A stretch of DNA of 64,000 nucleotides from an alpha proteobacterium U9-1i (lineage in GTDB: Bacteria; Pseudomonadota; Alphaproteobacteria; Caulobacterales; Aquidulcibacteraceae). The stretch lies in assembly GCA_000974665.1 (NCBI GenBank), contig BBSY01000003.1, positions 1,348,948 to 1,412,947 of the forward strand, written 5' to 3'. The notes beneath the pieces are model-generated. The model saw nothing but the letters and a program-made list of their open reading frames with translations, made no database searches and was not told the DNA's origin. Of the stretch, positions 34,237-42,804 are shown piece after piece (within the stretch, counting starts at the first letter, position 1; each line of letters begins with the position of its first letter). The position numbers were made by a program, and so were the translations under genes.

Positions 34237-35205
34237 ATGTCAAAGACCCCACCTTTTCGGCCAAAGCGCCATTTCACTGCTCGGCGCGTCCATTTGATCG
34301 TCTTTCCAGGTTTCCAACTCCTGGACGCTGCAGGCCCCATTGCGGCGTTCGAGATCGCCGGCCGCTTCGCGCGCGATGCGTACACGTTAAAGGTCATGGC
34401 GTCCGTGCCGGGCTTGGTGGCGTCGTCTTCGGGCGTCGCGATGCCGGCGGAGCGCCTCAGCTTGGCGAAGGCCGATACGCTCATGGTCGTGGGCGGCAAC
34501 GGCACGGCCGAAGCAATGCGCGACGACAAGCTGATGGCGTCGTTGAAACGCGCGCAGGTGCGGCGCATGTCGAGCGTGTGTTCCGGCTCCTTCCTGCTGG
34601 CGCAAGCCGGTCTGCTGAACGGCAAACGCGCGACGACGCATTGGCGGCGCGCGTCACAGCTGGCGAAGCTGTTTCCGAACGTGCGCGTTGAGCCCGACCA
34701 TATCTTCGTGAAGGACGGCGCAGTATGGACTTCCGCCGGCGTGACAGCGGGGATCGACCTCGCGCTGGCGATGATCGCGGAAGATCTGGGCGTCGAGATC
34801 GCGACGGACGTAGCGCGTGAAATGGTGGTTCACGCCAAGCGGCCTGGCGGCCAGACTCAGCATTCAACGCTGCTGGAATTCGGCGGCGAGCGCTTCGCCA
34901 AACTCAACTTATGGATCAACGCGCATCTCTCGGAGGATCTTTCAGTCGAGCGCCTTGCCAAGCAAGCAGCGATGAGCCCGCGCAATTTCTCGCGCGCATA
35001 TTCCGCGGAAACTGGCGTCACGCCGGCCAAGGCGGTGGAGCGCTTGCGCACCGAGGCCGCGCGCACCGCGCTTGAAGCCGGCGGCGCAATTCAAGAGATC
35101 GCGGCGCGAACCGGCTTTGGCGACAGCGAGCGGATGCGGCGCGCATTCGTGCGCCTCTACGGCGCCCCGCCGGCCTCGCTGCGGCGGACCTTGCGGAACG
35201 CTTGA
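34237..35205 (+). CDS. GlxA-family regulator (DJ-1 domain + AraC HTH)
   Basis: About 322 residues. The N-terminal DJ-1/PfpI-like domain (about 15-195) has VHLIVFPGFQLLDAAGPIAAFEIAGR and an elbow SSVCSGSFLLAQAGLLNGKR. The C-terminal AraC domain (about 215-315) has two helix-turn-helix units: SVERLAKQAAMSPRNFSRAYSAETG and IQEIAARTGFGDSERMRRAF. ATG 34237 is given; TTG 34228 has better Shine-Dalgarno spacing. It probably controls the divergent DJ-1 gene, whose start is 49 bp away. Confidence 0.88.
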   Translation: MSKTPPFRPKRHFTARRVHLIVFPGFQLLDAAGPIAAFEIAGRFARDAYTLKVMASVPGLVASSSGVAMPAERLSLAKADTLMVVGGNGTAEAMRDDKLMASLKRAQVRRMSSVCSGSFLLAQAGLLNGKRATTHWRRASQLAKLFPNVRVEPDHIFVKDGAVWTSAGVTAGIDLALAMIAEDLGVEIATDVAREMVVHAKRPGGQTQHSTLLEFGGERFAKLNLWINAHLSEDLSVERLAKQAAMSPRNFSRAYSAETGVTPAKAVERLRTEAARTALEAGGAIQEIAARTGFGDSERMRRAFVRLYGAPPASLRRTLRNA

Positions 35206-35238
35206 CGGCGCATCGAAACGGGCGGACGGATTGAGCCC

Positions 35239-36054
35239 ATGAGCAAACAAGACCAGCAAAAGTGCATCTTTATCACCGGCGCGGGCTCGGGCATCGGCCG
35301 CGCGACAGCGCAATTGTTCGCCGAGCGTGGTTGGTTCGTGGGCTTGTTCGATGTGAACGCGCCTGGCCTTGAAGAGACGTCCGCCTTGCTGCCGCCGGGT
35401 CAGCGTTTCTCGATGGTGTTCGACGTGCGCGATCGCGCTGGCTGGGCGCGCGCGATCGAAGCTTTTGGACAGGCGACGAACAGGCGCATGAATGTGTTGT
35501 TCAACAACGCAGGCGTTGGGCGTGGCGGCTGGCTTGAAGATATGAGCGAAGTCGACATCGATCTCGTACTCGATGTGAACCTCAAGGGCGTCATCAATGG
35601 CGCGATCGCGGCACTGCCTTTGCTGCGCGAGACGCCCGGCGCGCGCATCGTCAACACAGCTTCGGTGGCGGGGATCGTCGGCGCGCCGAAAGGCGCAATC
35701 TATTGCGCCACGAAATTTGGCGTACGCGGCCTCACTGAATCACTCGACGTTGAATATTCGCGCTTTGGTATTCGCGTCGTGAGTTTGATGCCGTGGTTCG
35801 TGGATACGGCGATCCTAGACAACAATGGCGGCCCGACGGGAACGTCCAATCGGCGTTTGCGCGATACGCTCAACGACGCCAAGACGCCTATCTATCCCGT
35901 GCGCATGGCTGCGGAGCGCGCGTGGGACGCGGTGCACGGCAGCGACGTCCACTACATGGTCGGCAAAGCCGCGGAGCGCGCGCGTTTCGCCACGCGCTTC
36001 TTTCCAAACGCCGTACGCAATCAGATGAAAAAATCGATGACGACGGACGACTGA
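35239..36054 (+). CDS. Short-chain dehydrogenase/reductase
   Basis: A 271-residue classical SDR. TGAGSGIGRATAQLFAERG gives the NAD(P)-binding TGxxxGxG; NNAGVG, the Ser near ASVAG and YCATKFG (Tyr-x3-Lys) are all present. The substrate is unknown. It lies downstream of the GlxA-like regulator on the same strand with a 33-bp gap and may share its transcript. Confidence 0.88.
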   Translation: MSKQDQQKCIFITGAGSGIGRATAQLFAERGWFVGLFDVNAPGLEETSALLPPGQRFSMVFDVRDRAGWARAIEAFGQATNRRMNVLFNNAGVGRGGWLEDMSEVDIDLVLDVNLKGVINGAIAALPLLRETPGARIVNTASVAGIVGAPKGAIYCATKFGVRGLTESLDVEYSRFGIRVVSLMPWFVDTAILDNNGGPTGTSNRRLRDTLNDAKTPIYPVRMAAERAWDAVHGSDVHYMVGKAAERARFATRFFPNAVRNQMKKSMTTDD

Positions 36055-36061
36055 GCCAAGC

Positions 36062-37039
36062 TCAGGTCGAAACTTCCGTTGCTGTTTCGATCGGCGCATC
36101 GGCGGCAGGCGTCGCTTCCGGCGCTGCTTCCACTGGCGCTTCCACAGCCGCGTCCGTCGCTTCGATAACGTCTTCGACCACCGCGTCTTCCGGTGTCTCA
36201 AAATCATTGGTGACGCTGCGGCGGCTGCCACGGCGACGCTCAAGCGCGGCTTGATAGATTGGCCGCTCGGCGCCGGTCGGGAAGCGATAGAATTGGTGAT
36301 CGCCGATCGAGGTGGTGGGCACGAGGCCCGCAGACCAGACCGGGTTCACGGCGTGGGTGTGATAGTGGGTTGCGCGGCCGGTGAGCGGACGCGTGTAGCC
36401 CTTCAGCACCAGCTCGGCGATGTGCTGGGCGGTTTCCCAAGCGCGACCGCGCGGGCGACGGTTCAGCGAACCGTCGCAGGTGAAGGTGAACTGGCAACCG
36501 GTAACGCGGTGCGATCCCTGATACACCACGCCGCAAACCGTGTTCGGGTATGCGCGCGAACGGGTGCGGTTCATGATCACTTCGGCAACGGCCTGCTGGC
36601 CGCGCTGGGTTTCGCCACGCGCTTCGTAATAGATTGCCTGGGACAGGCAGTTCAGCTCGCGCACGTTGATGTCGGTCTCGCGGCGGCTCGGCGCGGATTC
36701 GTTGGTGGTAGGCGCCAGCGGACCACGCAGTGCGGCCTGCACCAGCATGGAATGGGTGTCGCCCTCAAACAGCGTGCCTTGACCGCGGGCGCGGAGGCCG
36801 TCGCTGCCCGTACGGAACGCGACCAGCTCGATGCGGGCGTTCGGCCCGGCGGCGCCGGCCATGACTTGCTGCTCGAGTTCAGCCTGGAAGGCCGTCGAGC
36901 GCGCAGCCCAGTCAGCGCCTTCGCGCTGCTCGGCGGCGCGATGCGCGATCACGGGCATCGCCACGGCCGCGGCCGCGATGCACACGATCGTCGCTGCGCC
37001 CTGGCGCACCGCCAGTGGGTTCCGTTCGATCTCAACCAT
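36062..37039 (-). CDS. SleB-type cell-wall hydrolase (Hydrolase_2 family)
   Basis: About 325 residues: a membrane anchor near residues 12-32, a linker, a SleB/Hydrolase_2 domain (about 125-245) with CLSQAIYYEARGE (catalytic Glu), GQQAVAEVIMNR and ATHYHTHAVNPVW, and an acidic Ala/Glu/Thr-rich tail. It is likely a peptidoglycan amidase or transglycosylase acting in the periplasm. Start MVEIERNP at 37039 was chosen because a perfect CtrA box lies at 37102-37116; the longer frame starting at 37252 would place that box inside the coding region. Weak Shine-Dalgarno. Confidence 0.82.
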   Translation of the reverse strand: MVEIERNPLAVRQGAATIVCIAAAAVAMPVIAHRAAEQREGADWAARSTAFQAELEQQVMAGAAGPNARIELVAFRTGSDGLRARGQGTLFEGDTHSMLVQAALRGPLAPTTNESAPSRRETDINVRELNCLSQAIYYEARGETQRGQQAVAEVIMNRTRSRAYPNTVCGVVYQGSHRVTGCQFTFTCDGSLNRRPRGRAWETAQHIAELVLKGYTRPLTGRATHYHTHAVNPVWSAGLVPTTSIGDHQFYRFPTGAERPIYQAALERRRGSRRSVTNDFETPEDAVVEDVIEATDAAVEAPVEAAPEATPAADAPIETATEVST

Positions 37040-37447
37040 AATTTGGGCCCGTAGCGTTCCCGCAAACGTGGTCAGTCGACGCCAGAACAACGGTAAAAAC
37101 ATTAAGCCCCGCTTAAAGCCGTCCAGTTTTGGCACAAGTCGCTGCCAGTAAAGCTCGGACGGTCGCCCAACGATGCCTGCGCTCTTATTCTGCGGCGCAG
37201 CAGAATTGGGATATAGGCTCCTCACCAGAGCGGCGATTGTCTTTTTGTTCATGGTCCGAATTCCGGCTGGACTTGCAGCTCAACTTGGACCGCACACGCG
37301 GCCACTCGGGACAGCCGCCATTCGGCTCTAGCCCTTGCGGGACAAGGCCTTGCGAGGATCGTGCCGTTTCGCCAACGGAGCGAGTGTAGCCGCGACGCCA
37401 CGCCGCGAGCGCCGCAGGCGCATTCCGCTAGGTAAAGGGCCGTTAAC
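37040..37447. other. Regulatory intergenic region between ppdK and the SleB-type gene
   Basis: About 408 bp without a convincing gene. It holds the CtrA box and the promoter of the hydrolase. The ppdK end side contains CCTTG-N5-CAAGG-type small hairpins but no good T-tract. A minus-strand frame across it is open but has no family features. Confidence 0.5.
37102..37116. promoter_or_regulatory. CtrA box
   Basis: TTAA-N7-TTAA (spacer GCCCCGC), a perfect match to the full CtrA-site core, 62 bp upstream of the hydrolase ATG. It implies cell-cycle control of this cell-wall enzyme. Confidence 0.7.
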
Positions 37448-40117
37448 TCAGTTTTTTGCGAGTGCGGCCTGGGCAGCGGCCAGACGGGCGATCGGGGTGC
37501 GGTACGGGCTGCAGGAAACGTAGTCGAGCCCGGCGGCTTCAAAGAAAGCCACCGACGCCGGGTCGCCGCCGTGTTCGCCACACACCCCAAGCTTCAGCCC
37601 TGCCCGCTGGACCCTGCCGCGTTCACAGGCCAGCCGAACCAGTTCGCCCACACCGGCGGTGTCAATTGATACGAACGGGTCGATCGGTAAGACCCCGCGC
37701 TCGACATAAGTTCCCAGGAACCGGGCGGAATCGTCCCTGGAGAAGCCCATGGTGGTTTGGGTGAGGTCGTTGGTGCCGAAGGAAAAGAACTCAGCGGTTT
37801 CGGCGATCTCCCCCGCCAAGAGGGCGGCCCGCGGCAGCTCGATCATCGTCCCGACCAGGTACTCGATCTTCACGCCGCGCTCGGTCATCACCTCGGTGGC
37901 GATGGCGTCAACGCGCACTTTCAGCAGGTCGAGCTCACGCTTGGCCAGCACGAACGGGATCATGATTTCCGGGATCGGCGCCTCGCCGGTTTCGGCCAGC
38001 ACATCGCACGCCGCCTCAAACACGGCGCGCGTCTGCATCTCGTAGATCTCGGGATAGACGATCGCCAAACGGCAGCCGCGGAAACCGAGCATCGGATTCA
38101 CTTCCGCGAGTTCCTTCGAGCGTTGGAGAAGCGCCTTCGCATCAAGGCCAGTCGCCTTGGCGACATCGGCGCAATCTTCTTCGGTGTGCGGCAGGAATTC
38201 ATGCAAAGGCGGATCGAGATAGCGGATCGTCACCGGCCGATCACCCATGATGCGGAAGAGTTCGGCGAAATCCTTGCGCTGAAACGGACCGAGCTTCGCG
38301 AGTGCAGCGACGCGCCCCTCTTTCGTCTCCGACAAGATCATCTCGCGCACCGCGGCGATGCGGTTGGCGTCAAAAAACATATGCTCCGTGCGGCAGAGGC
38401 CGATGCCCTCCGCGCCAAACTTCACGGCCGTGCGCGCATCTTCCGGCGTCTCGGCGTTGGCGCGTACCCTCATGCGGCGCGCAGCGTCCGCCCATTCCAT
38501 CAACGTCGCGAAATCGCCGGTGAGCTCGGGCTCCACCATTTCAGCGGCGCCGAACAACACTTCGCCGGTTGAGCCGTCGACGGTGATGATCTCACCATAC
38601 TTGATCACCCGGCCGATCGCGCGAAACACGCCCTCTTTCTCGTTGATGCGCACATCGCCCGCGCCGGACACGCACGGCCGCCCCATGCCGCGCGCAACGA
38701 CGGCGGCGTGGCTGGTCATGCCGCCGCGCGCTGTGACGATGGCCCTCGCCGCGTGCATGCCGTGAATATCCTCGGGGCTCGTCTCCTCGCGCACAAGGAT
38801 GACAGCCTCGCCCTTGTGCGCGAGCTGCTCGGCTTCGTCGCTGTCAAACACCACCATGCCGGACGCCGCGCCTGGCGACGCGGGCAGGCCCTTGCAGATG
38901 AGATCGCGCTTGTAGTGCGGCGAGATCGTCGGGTGCAGCAATTGATCGAGCGCTGATGGATCGATGCGCAGCACCGCTTCGTGTTCGCTGATCAGCCCCT
39001 CACGCGCCATCTCGACGGCGATCTTCAGAGACGCCTTCGCCGTGCGCTTCCCGTTGCGCGTCTGCAGCATGTAAAGCGTGTTGCGCTCGATCGTGAACTC
39101 GATGTCCTGCATGTCGCGGTAATGGCGTTCGAGCTTGTCGAACACCGCCGCGAGCTCGCGATAGGCGTCCGGCATCGCCTCCTCGAGCGAGAGCCCCTCA
39201 TCGCCCATCGCCTCGCGCGCTTTCTTCGTCAGGGGCTTCGGCGTGCGGATGCCGGCGACGACATCCTCGCCCTGCGCGTTGATCAGGTACTCGCCGTAAT
39301 ACAGACGCTCGCCGGTGGACGGATTGCGCGTGAACGCAACGCCGGTGGCGCTCGTCTCGCCCATATTGCCAAACACCATCGCCTGCACGTTGACGGCGGT
39401 GCCCCAGCTTTCGGGGATGTTGTTGTGCTTCCTGTAGAAGATCGCGCGATCGCTCATCCAACTTTGGAACACGGCGCCGACAGCGCCCCAAAGCTGCGCC
39501 TTCGCATCCTGCGGGAACGGCGCGCCAAGCTCACGCTCCACCGCGCGCTTGTAGTCGGCGACGACCTTCTCCCAATCCTCAGCGGTGAGATCGGTGTCGT
39601 AGCGATAATCGTTGCTCTCTTTGTAGGAGCCGAGAATTTCCTCGAACACGCCATGCTCAAGCCCGAGCACGACATCGCAATACATCTGAATGAAGCGGCG
39701 ATAGGAATCGTACGCAAAGCGCCGGTCGCCGGAGAGTTTCGCGAGCCCCTCAACCGTTTCGTCGTTCAGGCCAAGGTTCAAAACCGTATCCATCATCCCC
39801 GGCATCGAAGCGCGCGCGCCGGAGCGCACGGAGACGAGCAGCGGATTGGACGGATCGCCGAATGTCTTGCCAGCCTTCTTCTCGAGCGCTGCAAGCGCGC
39901 CTTCAAACTGCGCGTCGAGATCGGCGGGATAAGTACGGTTGTTGTGGTAATAGTGGACGCAGACCTCGGTCGTCACCGTGAAGCCCGGCGGAACGGGGAG
40001 CCCAAGCTTCGACATTTCCGCGAGGTTCGCGCCCTTGCCGCCCAGCAGCGTCTTCATCGACGCATCGCCCGCGCTTTCACCCGCGCCAAAACCGTAGACC
40101 CATTGTGTCGTCGACAT
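37448..40117 (-). CDS. ppdK: Pyruvate, phosphate dikinase
   Basis: An 889-residue enzyme interconverting pyruvate + ATP + Pi and phosphoenolpyruvate + AMP + PPi. The N-terminal ATP-grasp starts with KTLLGGKGANLAEMSKLGLPVPPGF; the phospho-His domain shows GGMTSHAAVVARGMG near residue 455; the C-terminal PEP barrel has the catalytic Cys in LGVCGEHGGDPASVAFF. Full length. It is the last gene of the glyQ-glyS run and starts 3 bp after the DUF559 stop. Confidence 0.95.
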   Translation of the reverse strand: MSTTQWVYGFGAGESAGDASMKTLLGGKGANLAEMSKLGLPVPPGFTVTTEVCVHYYHNNRTYPADLDAQFEGALAALEKKAGKTFGDPSNPLLVSVRSGARASMPGMMDTVLNLGLNDETVEGLAKLSGDRRFAYDSYRRFIQMYCDVVLGLEHGVFEEILGSYKESNDYRYDTDLTAEDWEKVVADYKRAVERELGAPFPQDAKAQLWGAVGAVFQSWMSDRAIFYRKHNNIPESWGTAVNVQAMVFGNMGETSATGVAFTRNPSTGERLYYGEYLINAQGEDVVAGIRTPKPLTKKAREAMGDEGLSLEEAMPDAYRELAAVFDKLERHYRDMQDIEFTIERNTLYMLQTRNGKRTAKASLKIAVEMAREGLISEHEAVLRIDPSALDQLLHPTISPHYKRDLICKGLPASPGAASGMVVFDSDEAEQLAHKGEAVILVREETSPEDIHGMHAARAIVTARGGMTSHAAVVARGMGRPCVSGAGDVRINEKEGVFRAIGRVIKYGEIITVDGSTGEVLFGAAEMVEPELTGDFATLMEWADAARRMRVRANAETPEDARTAVKFGAEGIGLCRTEHMFFDANRIAAVREMILSETKEGRVAALAKLGPFQRKDFAELFRIMGDRPVTIRYLDPPLHEFLPHTEEDCADVAKATGLDAKALLQRSKELAEVNPMLGFRGCRLAIVYPEIYEMQTRAVFEAACDVLAETGEAPIPEIMIPFVLAKRELDLLKVRVDAIATEVMTERGVKIEYLVGTMIELPRAALLAGEIAETAEFFSFGTNDLTQTTMGFSRDDSARFLGTYVERGVLPIDPFVSIDTAGVGELVRLACERGRVQRAGLKLGVCGEHGGDPASVAFFEAAGLDYVSCSPYRTPIARLAAAQAALAKN

Positions 40118-40120
40118 TGC

Positions 40121-40690
40121 TCAGCTCTCTTCCCCCGCCCCCTCGCGGGGCGGGGGCAGGGGGTGGGGGGCCTTCAAGCAGATGCACACCTGCTCGATCA
40201 CCCAATCAGCCCTATGGGCCACATCCGCATTGGTCACACGCAACACGCGGAACCCGGCGCGTTTGGCGCGCTCCTGCTTATCCGCATCAAACGCCGCAAC
40301 CTCGGGACGATCATGAACTGCGCCGTCGAGTTCGATCAGCAAGCGCGCGCCGAATTCGGCGAAATCGAAAACCCGATCGTCAATGGCGACTTGCTTGCGG
40401 AAGTGCGTATCCGGAATCTCGCGCAGCATGCGCCAGAACGCCTTCTCCGATGGCGTCATCTCGTGACGCAAGCGCTTTGCGCGCGCGTTCGCCTTTGTGA
40501 ACTCGCGCTGACGCACCTGCCCCAAGCGCGCGCCCCAACCGATGGAGCCCTCTTGGCGCGACGCGCTTTCGGGCGGCGGAATGTCATCGCGCATATGGCC
40601 GGCGGGTGCGCTCAATCCTGATCGCCCCCCACCCCCTACCCCCGCCCCGCAAGGGGGCGGGGGATGATGCGTTGCACGTTCGCGCGTCAT
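40121..40690 (-). CDS. DUF559 nuclease-fold protein, carried by a type-1 element
   Basis: 189 residues. The DUF559 core spans about residues 65-172: RHEMTPSEKAFWRMLR, then the PD-(D/E)XK/Vsr-like active site with VFDFAEFGARLLIELDG (predicted Asp109, Glu120, Asp122 and His126), and GFRVLRVTNADV. Both ends of the frame are translated from the flanking palindromic units, giving Pro/Gly-rich tails (HPLPPPREGAGEES at the C-terminus). The ATG at 40690 overlaps the glyS stop by 4 bp; ATG 40594 would exclude the repeat-derived N-tail. Relatives are tied to DNA repair or mobile DNA; the function here is unknown. Confidence 0.8.
   Translation of the reverse strand: MTRERATHHPPPPCGAGVGGGGRSGLSAPAGHMRDDIPPPESASRQEGSIGWGARLGQVRQREFTKANARAKRLRHEMTPSEKAFWRMLREIPDTHFRKQVAIDDRVFDFAEFGARLLIELDGAVHDRPEVAAFDADKQERAKRAGFRVLRVTNADVAHRADWVIEQVCICLKAPHPLPPPREGAGEES
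40132..40663. mobile_element. Type-1 element C: inverted palindromic ends carrying a DUF559 gene
   Basis: Left unit 40132-40168 (palindrome CCCCCGCCCC.../...GGGGCGGGGG then CAGGGGGTGGGG); right unit 40627-40663 is its inverse. The inner tract CCCCACCCCCTGCCCC is shared with elements A and B. In A and B the units surround about 60 bp; here they surround the nuclease gene. 532 bp in total, inserted between glyS and ppdK. Mobility is inferred, not shown. Confidence 0.6.
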
Positions 40691-42804
40691 CCCTCGATCT
40701 TCGAGAAATCCGCCACCGCGGACAATGCCTCGCGCAAGCGCGAGAGCAGCAAAAGTCTATTGCGGCGCAGGTTCGCGTCGTCTGCATTCACGAGCACGCC
40801 TTCGAAGAACGCATCGACCGGCGCGCGCAGGCCGGAGAGCGCTTTCATCGCCACGGCGAAATCTTCGCGCTCAACCGCCGACCGCGCGGTCGGGATTGCG
40901 CTTTCGAGGGCGGCGTGCAACGCCTTCTCGGCGGCCTCGATGAGCTTCGACGCGTCGACGTCGCCCGTCGCCTCCGCCGCGCTCCACTTTCCCTTCTTCT
41001 CTTCGGCCGCGAGAATGTTGGCCGCGCGCTTGTAGCCGGCGAGCAAGTTCGCGCCGTCCTGCGATTTTAGGAACGCGTCGAGCGCCTCGACGCGTGCAAC
41101 GATGCGGACGAGATCGTCGTCACCGAGTGCGAAGACGGCGTCGACGAGATCGTGGCGCTTGCCTTGGTCACGGAGCTGGACTTTGAGGCGATCGGCCAGG
41201 AAGGCGAGGAGGCTCGTTCGCGAGACCTGTTGATCGGCGCGCGCGACCTCGTTGGCCACATCCTTTTCCCAATTGTTCAGCCACGCGCCGCCGACGGCAT
41301 GGATCAACGCCTCATCAAGCTCAAGCCTAACGCCAGCTTCCAAGGCGATCCGAACAACACCCAAGGCCGCGCGCCGCAGCGCGTAAGGGTCACTGCTGCC
41401 CGTCGGCTTTTCGTCAATGACCCAAAACGATGCGAGCGTATCCAGCTTGTCCGCGAGCGCGAGCGTGATTGCGACTTTGTCTTCCGGCACGCGATCGTTG
41501 GGGCCGAGTGGGCGGTATTGATCTTCGATGGCGGCGGCGATGCTGGCGTTCGCGCCTTTCTCCAGCGCGTAGAGCTGACGCCCCACCTGCCCTTGCAGTT
41601 CTGGAAATTCTCCAACGGTCTCCGTCACCAAATCCATTTTGCAAAGTTCAGCCGCGCGCTTCACCTGCTCGACGTCCGCGCCCGTCACCGCGCACAATTC
41701 CGCCGCCAGCGCCTTCACGCGCTCGACCTTGTCCCACACGCTCCCGAGCTTCTGGTGGAAGACGATCTTCTCCAGCTTCGCTTTGCGCTCGTCGGTGTAG
41801 AGCGGCGTTTTCTTGTCCGTATCCCAGAAGAAGCGCGCGTCGTTCAAGCGCGCGCTCAACACGCGCGCATTGCCGGCGGCGATGGCTTTGCCGCCGTCTT
41901 TCGCTTCGACATTCGCGACAGTGATGAAATGCGGCGCGAGCTTTTGCGTTTTCGGATCGCGCACGGCGAAATACTTCTGGTGCGTGCGCATGGAGAGGCG
42001 GATCACCTCGCCGGGCAGATCGAGAAACGCCGGGTCCATGTCGCCCAGCAGCGTCACCGGCCATTCCACCAGCCCGCACACCTCTTCGAGCAGGCCGATA
42101 TCGTCAACCAGCTCAAGCCCCTTCGCGGCGCAGAGCTTTTTGGCTTGGTCGAGGATGATCTGCTTGCGCTCGTCGCGCTCGATCAGCACTTTCGCGCCAC
42201 GCAGCTTCGACGCGTGATCGCTCGCGCTCGAAACCGGCATCGCCTCCGGCGCATGGAAACGATGGCCCCACGTCACGCCCTCGCTGCCCACGCCCTCGAT
42301 CGCGATCTTCACGGCCTTGCCGTCGAAGATGCAGCAGATGTTGTGCAACGGGCGAACCCATTGCAAATCGCTCGATTGCGAGCGCATCGATTTCGGCCAC
42401 GGAAACGCGCGCACGATCTCGGGCACGATCTCCTGCACGATCGCGCTCGTCTCGCGGCCCGCGCGCTCGATCTTAGCGACGTAGAACGCGCCCTTCTTGT
42501 CCTCAACGATCTGCGCCTGATCGATGGAGCTGAGGCCCGCGCTTTTCAGGAACCCCTGCACCGCTTGATCGGGCGAGCCGACGCGCGGGCCTTTCTTTTC
42601 TTCGTTCACGTCCGCGGCCTTCGCCGGCAGGTCGTCGATCACCGCGCCAATGCGGCGCGGGCTGGAAAACGTCTTGATCGCCTTCGGCTCAAGTCCCGCA
42701 CCCCTGAGCTTCTCACCCAAAGCCCGCGCCAAATCTTCCTCCCCGCGCTTTTGCATGCGCGCGGGAATTTCCTCGCTGAAAAACTCCAGAAGCAATTGCG
42801 GCAT
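40687..42804 (-). CDS. glyS: Glycyl-tRNA synthetase beta subunit
   Basis: 705 residues, the beta chain of the heterotetrameric bacterial GlyRS, which binds tRNA-Gly. [18 protein letters not shown] at the start, KKGPRVGSPDQAVQGFLKSAG, the HD-like RLNDARFFWDTD region and a C-terminal anticodon-binding part with ALREALSAVADFSKIE are typical. The ATG forms TAATG with the upstream DUF559 stop, and its Shine-Dalgarno sequence lies close to the outer palindrome of element D1. Expected partner GlyQ is 1.2 kb upstream. Confidence 0.95.
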   Translation of the reverse strand: MPQLLLEFFSEEIPARMQKRGEEDLARALGEKLRGAGLEPKAIKTFSSPRRIGAVIDDLPAKAADVNEEKKGPRVGSPDQAVQGFLKSAGLSSIDQAQIVEDKKGAFYVAKIERAGRETSAIVQEIVPEIVRAFPWPKSMRSQSSDLQWVRPLHNICCIFDGKAVKIAIEGVGSEGVTWGHRFHAPEAMPVSSASDHASKLRGAKVLIERDERKQIILDQAKKLCAAKGLELVDDIGLLEEVCGLVEWPVTLLGDMDPAFLDLPGEVIRLSMRTHQKYFAVRDPKTQKLAPHFITVANVEAKDGGKAIAAGNARVLSARLNDARFFWDTDKKTPLYTDERKAKLEKIVFHQKLGSVWDKVERVKALAAELCAVTGADVEQVKRAAELCKMDLVTETVGEFPELQGQVGRQLYALEKGANASIAAAIEDQYRPLGPNDRVPEDKVAITLALADKLDTLASFWVIDEKPTGSSDPYALRRAALGVVRIALEAGVRLELDEALIHAVGGAWLNNWEKDVANEVARADQQVSRTSLLAFLADRLKVQLRDQGKRHDLVDAVFALGDDDLVRIVARVEALDAFLKSQDGANLLAGYKRAANILAAEEKKGKWSAAEATGDVDASKLIEAAEKALHAALESAIPTARSAVEREDFAVAMKALSGLRAPVDAFFEGVLVNADDANLRRNRLLLLSRLREALSAVADFSKIEG

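Noticed and set aside
37040..37252. N-terminal extension of the SleB-type hydrolase from ATG 37252
   Set aside because: It would place the membrane anchor in the middle of the protein and put a perfect CtrA box inside the coding sequence; no good ribosome-binding site.
37129..37389. 86-codon plus-strand frame in the ppdK/hydrolase gap
   Set aside because: No family features or ribosome-binding site; composition like other antisense frames.
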